From Diplonema japonicum (Eukaryota > Euglenozoa > Diplonemea > Diplonemida > Diplonemidae), in NCBI GenBank assembly GCA_964019335.1, contig OZ025736.1, positions 310,001-374,000 of the forward strand: a stretch of DNA of 64,000 nt, written 5' to 3'. Below the pieces are notes generated by a model. That model was given only the letters and a program-made list of their open reading frames with translations, did no database searches and had not been told where the DNA came from. Positions 52,992 to 61,162 of the stretch are shown piece after piece. Made by a program: the position numbers and the translations under genes. Every line of letters starts with the position of its first letter. Within the stretch, counting starts at the first letter, position 1.

Positions 52992-53537
52992 TGTAGCTTT
53001 GGCTGTTTGTTTTCCTGCATTCAGGATATAACTAATCCTGGACGGGCTTTATTTCTCGAGAAACCTTTCCCGTTCGCTTTTTTGCAGCTGTACATGAAAG
53101 CGTTTCTGCTTGTGCTGTTCAAGGCAAAACGGGAGGGGGAAAAAAAGAAAAGAAAAAGCGATGCTTTTAGGGAAACCCCACTACTTGCGGACCTTCGCTT
53201 TCGTCCAAAAGGGGTTCCACTCGTGTATCTTCCCGATTCGTTTTTTTGATCTTTCGTGCTTTTCTGTTTCTACGTCCTTGCGTCACTCCTAGTGCTCTGC
53301 GTGTGCGGCGCCTGCGGGGAAGAAGGGGGGGGACCTTCCCGCTGATAAAAAGAGATTTTACATGTTACAAAACCACATTTTATATTGCTAGACTTTCTGT
53401 TTTTTTTTTTTTTTTACTTCTAAGAAATGGGGTGTATCTCTCTTCTTTTTCTCCCCCCTCCAACTTTTTCTGTGAAAAAAAAAAAAGACACTCAGACCCT
53501 TTAAACCACAAGGGTATTACAACATAAGTAAAGGACC

Positions 53538-53573
<36 letters not shown>

Positions 53574-53620
53574 AAGTGAAACCATTCTGTTGAGTAATTC
53601 TAAATATCCAAAACTTTTTT
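52014..53620. other. 1.6-kb spacer
   Basis: A/T runs, a G-run near 52330-52349, the second 106-bp repeat copy, and a moderately complex stretch at 53000-53330 with no convincing exon. Confidence 0.5.
52409..52514 (+). repeat. Dispersed repeat (about 106 bp), copy 2
   Basis: Same order of conserved blocks as 35135-35242, e.g. ACTCGCTTAAGGGGAGGTG and AAGGTCTTGCTGCCCCTTT. See copy 1. Confidence 0.55.
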
Positions 53621-54982
53621 TTACAATTCATCCTGTCCATGTCCGGTGCTATCCAGACCCGAGTACCCCGTGCTATCCAAACCCGAATACCCTGTGCTGT
53701 CAAGACCGGAGAGCGAGGAGTAAGAAACACTGTTTGAACGAGAGGCGATTTTGCGAGAGGCGGACAAACGCCGTTTCCTGAGCATGGACTTGACCTTCAC
53801 CATGAGGACCACCTTGTTCACGGCGGTCGTGATTTCTGTTTCCGTGACGTTAATAGGAGAGAAGTCCCTAGAACAGGCACCCCTGCCTGCTAGGTAGGGA
53901 TGCGCCAGCACCTCATCAAGCTTAATCCGCGCAAAGGGGTCTTTGTTCAACAGTCTTTTGAGCAGCTCAGCAATTTCGCTTTCTTCCTCTTCATCGTCTC
54001 TTCCAAAAAGGTTGTCACGGTGTACAGACAGAGTGATCCGTCCTATATTGGAACCCTTGAAAGGCAGCTCCCCGTATTTTAAACAAAACAGTGTCACCCC
54101 TAGTGCCCACACATCAACCGCGAAAGGATCGATTTTTACATCTGTTGAGGTACCGAGGGCTTCCGGGGGTGAGAAAGCGGGGGTCCCGTTCCCCCGGAGC
54201 TCTTGGTGGTGGATGAAGCTTGAGACGCCGAAATCCGCTATTTTTATACGCCCGTCTGAAGATTCTAAAAGATTGTCCGGTTTGAGATCTTTGTGGAGAA
54301 CACCTTGCGCGTGGAGATATTGAAGACCGCCTGCCACGTCTGCGAGAAGTCTTTTGAGTTTTTTGTCGGGAAGCGGTGATTTGTCGAGTTTTCCGGAGGC
54401 GAGGAGTGACGCCACGGGGCCGTTTTCGACATGGTCTAGAACAAGGTAAACCTTCTCTGAGGTCTCATCATCAATGACTTCGTGTAGGCGAACAAGGTTC
54501 GGGTGGTTGAGCTTCTTCATGATCGCGATTTCTCGCTTGTACTTTGCCTTGACCCTCGATTTCTGCATGATTTTAATGGCAACTGGATCACCTGTATCGT
54601 CGTTGTAGGCTAGTTTAACCTTTCCGTAGGCGCCCTGCCCTATGTCGGAAATGACCAGGTATTGGTTGATGCTTTTGTTGCCTTCTTCGTCCCTTATTAC
54701 TTCTACAGAGGTTGTTTCTCTCACGAAATGGGGGGGTAGTCGTGCAGCGGGTGAACCTGGAGGCGATGACGGAGACGAAGAACCTTCCGTTTCGAACCCT
54801 GACGATGCTGTTGAGGAGGATCTGAGGTAGTCACGGCTTTGGTTCACGGTTCGTCGCTCTTCCTGCTTCTTGGAAGAGGAGCAGCAGCCTGTGGTGGCGT
54901 AGGCCACCGCAGCGCCCAGTGCCGTTCCCGCTGCCAGAGTGTACTTATATCCGTCCATTTTATGTTGTGGGCTTTCTCCCAT
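53621..54982 (-). CDS. CaMKK-like serine/threonine kinase with N-terminal membrane segment
   Basis: 453 residues, one exon. Active-kinase motifs are complete: GQGAYGKVKLA, VAIKIMQK, HKDLKPDN (Lys replaces the usual Arg of HRD), ADFGVSS, GTPAFSPPEAL and DVWALGVTLFCL. The GTPAFSPPE activation segment and DKSPLPDKKLKRLLAD insert resemble CaMKK/SAK1-type kinases that activate AMPK-like enzymes. A hydrophobic stretch at about 14-32 (TLAAGTALGAAVAYATTGCC) may anchor it or be lipid-modified at the cysteines. The C-terminus has a tandem eight-residue repeat, SGLDSTGY, three to four times. Start Met1 or Met9 cannot be separated; an A-run precedes Met1 by two bases. No calmodulin-binding site is obvious, though the basic stretch KVKSMLRKRRLSASRK could serve. 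Confidence 0.85.
   Translation of the reverse strand: MGESPQHKMDGYKYTLAAGTALGAAVAYATTGCCSSSKKQEERRTVNQSRDYLRSSSTASSGFETEGSSSPSSPPGSPAARLPPHFVRETTSVEVIRDEEGNKSINQYLVISDIGQGAYGKVKLAYNDDTGDPVAIKIMQKSRVKAKYKREIAIMKKLNHPNLVRLHEVIDDETSEKVYLVLDHVENGPVASLLASGKLDKSPLPDKKLKRLLADVAGGLQYLHAQGVLHKDLKPDNLLESSDGRIKIADFGVSSFIHHQELRGNGTPAFSPPEALGTSTDVKIDPFAVDVWALGVTLFCLKYGELPFKGSNIGRITLSVHRDNLFGRDDEEEESEIAELLKRLLNKDPFARIKLDEVLAHPYLAGRGACSRDFSPINVTETEITTAVNKVVLMVKVKSMLRKRRLSASRKIASRSNSVSYSSLSGLDSTGYSGLDSTGYSGLDSTGHGQDEL
53640..53720 (-). repeat. 24-bp tandem coding repeat
   Basis: Encodes SGLDSTGY repeated at the kinase C-terminus; the last copy is degenerate (SGLDSTGH). Unit of eight codons keeps the frame. 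Confidence 0.85.
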
Positions 54983-55804
54983 CGTTTTTTTTTTTTTTTT
55001 GTTTTTCTACTTTTTTCCCCCCCTTCTCCCCCCCCCCGCTCTACCCCCTTGGTTTTTTTTTTTTTTTTTTCTCCCCAGGGTCCTCTTATATCGTGATTAA
55101 AAAGAAGAAGAAAAAAGGAGGGGGGGGGGAAAGAAAATATGAGTGAGGAAAATAATAAAAAAAAAAACATTAAAAAAAAAAAAACAGGAGGGTTTTTGGT
55201 GAGAGGGTCATCAACACTTTTTTTTTATGGATTTTCTTTTTTTTTGTTCTTGATAAAGTAAAGTAAACGCAGGGAGTGAGGGGGGTAATATATAAAAAAA
55301 AGAAATGAAGTTGGACAGAAAGGAGGAAGGTTGGGGGGGGGGGGGGGTAAAGAGGAAAAAAAGAGGGGGTAACGAGGGAAAAAACAAAAGAAAAATATTT
55401 TTCTTCTCATGATTTGTCATTGATAAAAACGCGGGTGGAAAAATAAAATAAAAAATAATTGTGAACAAAAAAATGAAAAAAGGGGGGTTGCTGAAAAAAA
55501 GTATTCTTTTTCGGTATAAAATCGAGAGGAAGAAGAGAAAAGGGGGGAGGGAGAAAAGAAAAAGAAAAAGGGGGAAAAAAAAATGAAATGTATGTAACTA
55601 TGTGTGGTGCCGCAAGTAAAAATAAAAATTATTTCTTTTTTTTTTGTACACGGAAAAAAAAAAAAAAAAAAAAAAAGCAAATCTCCCCTCCCTTTTTTTT
55701 TCCTCTTGAAATGATCTTGCACAAATACACTATTTTCACCCCCTCTTTTTTTTTTCCTTTTTTTTTCTCTCTCTTTTTTTTTTAAAGTCTTATTTATTTG
55801 CGGG

Positions 55805-55837
<33 letters not shown>

Positions 55838-55845
55838 CCCCCTTT
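54983..55845. other. Homopolymer spacer
   Basis: A, T, G and C runs only, including G at about 55335-55348 and A at about 55806-55836. Confidence 0.55.
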
Positions 55846-56678
55846 CTATTCCTTCTTGCTCTTCTTCGACTTCTTAGCCGGCTTTTCATCGACGTCCTCG
55901 GCCTTACGTTTCTTCTCCTTCTTCTCCTTCTTTTCCTTCTTCTCCTTCTTGGGCTTGTCCTGTGTTAAAAAAAAAAAAAAATGATTTTTTTTTTTTAACA
56001 CAAAAAAAAAAAAAAAAAAAAAAAAACACACCTCCACAAAAACGAGCGGCTCAGCCTTTGAAGCATCAGCATCGGCCTGCTTCTCCTCCCTGTTGTAGGT
56101 CTCGTCTCCCTTCTTGTCGGTTTTGGTCTTCTTGCGAAGACCGAATCCAACAGACCCATCAAGGGACATGAGTCTGGCCTCAACCCTCTCTCTGTAGGCG
56201 TTACCAGCCTCAGCAGAAGCAGTAGTGTCCTGGTTGAAGGAGTCGATCCTTGCTGCGAGGGACGTCTTGGCAGCAAGCACACGGGCCATCTTACCCTTGT
56301 GCTCCTTCTGCGCCTGCCCGATAAGGGAGGTGTTGAAGATGAGACCGTACTTAGGGGTTGCCTCACGCGCCTTCAGGGCCTTGAAAAGTGCCTTTTCGGC
56401 ACCGAGCAACTGAACGGTAGAGGCAGGGTGCTTGGCAAGCTGGAGCAGCGATCCCGCCTTTGACACCAAACGAGCTCCAACAAGCTCGCCAACCATGGCA
56501 GTCAGGTTGGGCGCGATGGCCTGCATCCTGTGGCGGAGGTACTCACCAAGCTGCTCCCTGTAGTCTTGCATCTCAACAGACTCCCTTGCAAGCTTGGTCA
56601 CATTGTCAATGTCATCAGTAGAGATGTCAGAACCCATCGACACGGCGGCAACCTATTTTTTTTTTTTTTTTTCTTTCC

Positions 56679-56709
<31 letters not shown>

Positions 56710-57423
56710 ATAAACACCTCCTTAAGGGTCGCTTCGGTTTCTTCGTCAAGGATGTCTGAGAGGTCTGCGGACATGATGCCCTTTCTGGTTTTGCAGTCAC
56801 GGACCACCTTTGCGTAGGCGATGTTGTCCTTGACAATCTTCTGCATTTCAGGGAAGTGCCAGCCGTACCATTCCTTGACCCGCATGACGTAGGTGTTGAG
56901 CTCCTTGTCGAGGTCGTCCATGAGAGCGATGGCCTGGATGATCATAAGATCGATCTTGTCAGGGGAGAACTTCAGTTTGTACCTTGCAAGGTTGTGCGCG
57001 AGGGCGAGGGACGCCTGGTTGTTGGTGGTCTCACTCACACTGTCCACGAGCTCCTTGATCTGGTGGCTGACAGTTCGAAGGACTTCGTTCACCTCGTCAC
57101 CGTGAACACAGGGGATCTCCACCTTTTCCTTGATAGACTTTCCAAGTTTCACATCCCACACTGCAAGCTCGTCTTTGATCCCCTTACCCACATAGTTCTT
57201 TTTCAAAAATTTCTCCAGACCCTTCGAGCAGGTACCGTCCACCAGTGCAGTCACGCTCTCCAGCGCCTCTTTCGTGTCCTGTAAAAAAAAGATTTTTTTA
57301 TTTTTTTTTTTTAAAGTTGCGTACCCTGAACGGCTTGAACGCGGCAAGCTTGAATTTACCCTTATCAGGGTTCACCACCTTCAGAAGGGCGTACCCGGTG
57401 GGCAGTTCGTAAAGGGCGTGCAT
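55846..57423 (-). CDS. NOP58: Nucleolar protein NOP58 (box C/D snoRNP core)
   Basis: 464 residues. Core subunit of box C/D snoRNPs, which guide rRNA 2'-O-methylation; acts in the nucleolus. Four exons: 57423-57325, 57278-56718, 56652-56032 and 55959-55846; introns 46, 65 and 72 nt, all phase 0. NOP5 N-terminal domain begins MHALYELPTGYALLKV. The coiled coil and Nop domain follow (ARYKLKFSPDKIDLMIIQAI, VAAVSMGSDISTDDI, MQDYREQLGEYLRHRM, LLGAEKALFKALKAREATPK, YGLIFN). The KKE-rich tail (PKKEKKEKKEKKEKK then KPAKKSKKSKKE) is the typical NOP58 C-terminus that NOP56 shares only loosely. The third intron has adjacent complementary T and A runs and could fold into a hairpin. Confidence 0.95.
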
Positions 57424-60400
57424 TTTTCTATATTTTTTTTTTCCCTTTTTTTTTTCGCGGGGTGGGGGTGGACCTTTTTTTTTTTTTATATTTAAATTTT
57501 GAATTCCCCCACTCAGGTAGAAAGAAAAAAAAAAGAAAAAAAAGGAAAAAAAAAGGGGGTTGTGGGAAACGAGAAGAGGAATTTCTTTTTTTTTCTTTTT
57601 CATTCTGGGGAAAAGGGAAAAAAAGGGGGGGGGGGAAGCAGGGATATGTGGGCAGACAAAGAAAAATGGGAGGGGAGGGGTGAAACTATGTGCGCAGAGG
57701 GAAAAAGGCAAAAAAAAAAAAGTTTTAAAGAAAACAACGCAAAATGTTTTTAAGGACGAAGTCCTATTTTTTTTTGTGGACAGTTTAAAAAAAAAAAAAA
57801 GTTTTTTTTTTCCCTTTTGGGTCTGTGTGCTATTCTCCACCGCTGTGGCCCTCTACCAAAACTATCTTCCTTAGCCGTCGGTACTCTTTCCTTTGGCGAT
57901 TGCTTTCAAAATTCTAAAGAAAAAAAAAAAAGAAAAATAATAATAGCTTCAGAAGAATCATGGATCAACTAATAAGAAAAAAAAATTCAACTAATGATGG
58001 GGGAAAGCATCGATAGCAGTCCAACCAAATAAAAAACAAGGGGGGGGGAGAGAAAAAAAAGTAGCAGGAATAAATAATCTTCTTCTTCTTTTCTTTAGAT
58101 GTAAAGAAAAGAAAAATGGGAAAAGGGGATGGTAACTGGGGAAGCACCTGTACTAGGTGCATATAGGCACTGCCTAAAACAAAGGGGGGGGGGGGGGGGG
58201 GGGGGCGTGGGACGATAAGGGAAGATAAACGTGAAAAGGGGAAGTATTTTCTTTTTTTCATTTTTCTTCTCATGCATTCGTTCCTAGTGGATAAAAAACA
58301 CAGCTTTTTTTTTTTTTTTTTTTTTTTTGTAGGGGAGAGAGGGGAAAGTGGGGAGGGTATGAAATCCAAAAATTCATTATGGGCTTCTTAAATGCGTTAT
58401 TTTGAACAATTCTGTTTTTTTTTTTCCTTTTTCCTCCTTTTTTTTCTTCTTCCTTCTTTTTCGTGTATTTCCGACCGTAATTTTTCTCATTCACATCCTC
58501 GACCATCATTCCGGCCCCTTTTACTATTATTTTTCAAACACATTACTTCTTCCTTTTTTTTTTCCCCCCTCTTTTTTTTTTTTTTTTTAATTTATTTCAC
58601 TGGGGAGAAAGTGGAAATTAAAAAAAAAAATTCTCTCCCCCCGTTTTCTTTTTTTTTTTTTTTTTTTTTTTTGCAGGCGGGACGTGTTTATAAAACGCAG
58701 TTCGTCCTAATGCCCTGCAGCTCACCAGTCAAGGGAGAAAAAAAAATAATATTTCTTTGCCTCCCTTACGAGTTTGAGACAGTCAAGTTAACACAATTTC
58801 ACACTTTTCTGGAAACTTTTTTCCCCCGTTCCCTTTCTGTCCAGCTCCAACAGGGAGGTTTACTTCGTTTGATTATAGGTGGTGAGGTGGGGGGGGGGGG
58901 GGGAGCGCCAGAACGACAGGGAAAGGGGAAAGAAAAAAAAAGAAACAAAAAGAGAAAGAAATCTTCTTCGCTAGTTTTTTTTTTTTTTGCTAAAATGTTT
59001 CCTTTCTCTCCTTTGTGGCTTGAATGTAAAAAAAAAAAAAACAGTAAGGAGAAAGAACACGAAGAACAGGTAAAAATTTAAAGTAAAATGGGTCGGGGTG
59101 GGGTGGTGTGCAACGTCCTCCCTCCCTTTTTTTATTCTCTCTCTTTCTTTTTTCTCCTCCATACAGCCCGCAAAAGAAGTCTCATAGCACCCACCGGATT
59201 ATAGGTTGTTAGGGGTAAAAAGCCTATGCACTTTTTTTTTCTTTCTTTTTTTCTTTCTTTCTTTCTTTCTGTCTTCTTTCCACTCCTTATCAATAAAACA
59301 AGAGAGATAAAAAAAAATTAAAAAAGAAACATGTGACACACAACAAAGATAGGCACCACAGCGTGTGCAAAGAAGCAAACAGCCGGTAGGGAAGGGAGAG
59401 GGGGTGATGGTCCACCCCTTTGCAGGAGCAAATATTGGTAGAGGGACAGGGGGAGGGGGAATCATGGCATAAGCAATAAAATACTATCAGCTTCACCTTT
59501 TTCAAACCCCGAAGGGGTGGGATCCTTCTCTTTTTTTCATTTTTTTTTTCCATTTTTTTTTCATCTTTTTCCCGTCCCCCCCCCTGTTTCTTTTCTGGGG
59601 GTAAAAAAAAAAAAAGTGCCTCGTTTATTGGGGGGGAAAAAAAGGCACGAAATAAAAAAAAAAAATATAAAAAAAAACTGAAAGTATTGCAGTAACCTAA
59701 ACATGGGGTGAGGAGGGAGGAAGGGAGGGGGGGGGGGGGGGGGGAGATACGAAAAAAGAGAAATACAACAGCGCGGGACTTAAAGTTCATCTTGACGTGG
59801 TTCCCTCCACCGCTTCAACCCTGTTTCACAGTTTCAGTCCACCTTCCAGCCTAACCCCAGGACTCTGAGGTGGCCTCACGAAACGCCAGGGTGGCAGCAA
59901 GGTAGACGGTTGATTGCCTAGAAAAGACTGAGAGTGAGCCAGATATTTTCTTTTAAGGCAAACAAGTAGTTTAGTGCAGTTGTTTCCTCCAATTTTTTTT
60001 TTTTTTGTGCGAACTGCCATTTTTCTTTTTTTTTTTCCCTTTTTTTTTTTAAAGCCTCCCCCGGGGTTTTGTTTCATGCAGGTTTTAGTCCGTGCTTATG
60101 TGGCATGACCCGACCGGTTAACTTTAAAAAAATCTCTATTTTTTTTGTTGGAAAGAAAAGAAATAGGAGAGAAAAAAAAAAAAAGAACACTCAACCTCCC
60201 TTTCACAAGAAACGAAGCCAAGCGCCCTATTCTCTTTTTCGTTTTCTTTTTTTTTTTTCATCTTTTTTTAACCGCCCAGGCCTGACAAATAAAAGATAGG
60301 GGTGGGAGAAAAAAAGAAAAAACCGAAACAAAAGCGCGAGGGGATAAGTAGTTTTAAAAAAGAAAAAAAAAAACTAAAAATTAAAAAAAAAAAAGGTAAG

Positions 60401-60629
60401 AAGAAAAAAAAAAGTGCACACAGTAAGAAGAATTTAGGGGGTGGGGAGGTGAGTGATAAAGGGTGGGGGAATAAAAAAAAAAAAAAAAAAAGGAAAGACT
60501 AATTGTCATTCTTGAAGGGGAATAAAGAAAAAAAAATATCACTATGATTGGAGGGGAAGAGGGAGAGAGAATATTTGTCCAGATGACCCGCCGCAAAAAA
60601 AAAAAATAACTATTTATTGCCAACAAATA
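57424..60629. other. 3.2-kb homopolymer spacer
   Basis: A, T and G runs throughout (G about 58183-58205 and 59729-59744). Complex islands at 58680-58870 and 59780-59960 show no gene or RNA I recognise. A 14-base piece of the 40-bp dispersed sequence is at 60539-60552. Confidence 0.5.
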
Positions 60630-60728
60630 ATGAGTCATTATTTAACTCGAGTTCCCGAATTTTTTGCACGAGGGCCCGCAGGGCCCGAGTGCAAAAAAAC
60701 GGGTAACGAGTGTTAAATAATGGCTCAT
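60630..60728. repeat. 99-bp imperfect palindrome
   Basis: Arms of about 48 bp with a 3-base centre. Left arm begins ATGAGTCATTATTTAAC and ends CACGAGGGCCC; the right arm is its inverse with a few mismatches and small gaps. Would form a strong cruciform or hairpin. Confidence 0.85.
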
Positions 60729-60752
60729 TTGGCGGCAAGTAAGTCGTTTTAT

Positions 60753-61113
60753 TTCACTCTTCGTCATTTGAGTCACTCACTCTTCACTGCTTTCACTGCT
60801 GTTTTTTTTCACGCAGGTCAGCCTTTTTGGGGAGTTTCCTAAGGTAATATGGGGTTGCTATTTCGCCGTGGCATTTAAAGGGAAAGTAAGGCACTTATTC
60901 CCACTTTTAAGGGCTGGAATGGCCTCAGATGGCCAAAAATAGTCAAAATCCCACCCCAAAAAAATTTTTCAAGGGGTTGGGTGCATTTTTTTCCACGGCC
61001 TAGTTAAATAATGGCGATTTCGCGTTAAATAATGGCCGTTTCGCGTTAAATAATGGCCATTTCGCGTTAAATAATGAGGCCCCTAGTGAGTGAAGAAAAT
61101 GACGAAGAGTGAA
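60753..61113. mobile_element. MITE-like element with 29-bp inverted repeats
   Basis: Left end TTCACTCTTCGTCATTT and right end (61085-61113), inverse, agree at about 26 of 29 positions. No coding frame inside. No clear target-site duplication because the flanks are A/T-rich. May be part of a larger unit starting at 60630. Confidence 0.5.
61003..61078. repeat. 21-bp tandem repeat, about 3.5 copies
   Basis: Unit GTTAAATAATGGCCRTTTCGC at 61003, 61024 and 61045, with a partial fourth at 61066. The GTTAAATAATGG core also occurs in the right arm of the 99-bp palindrome. Confidence 0.9.
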
Positions 61114-61162
61114 GAAAAAAAAAAGAAAAAAAAAAAAAAAAAAAAAAAAAAAACACTGTTTT

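Noticed and set aside
58392-59081. Plus-strand frame with QAGRVYKTQFVLMPC
   Set aside because: Bounded by poly-Phe and poly-Lys, opposite in strand to all genes, no recognisable domain.
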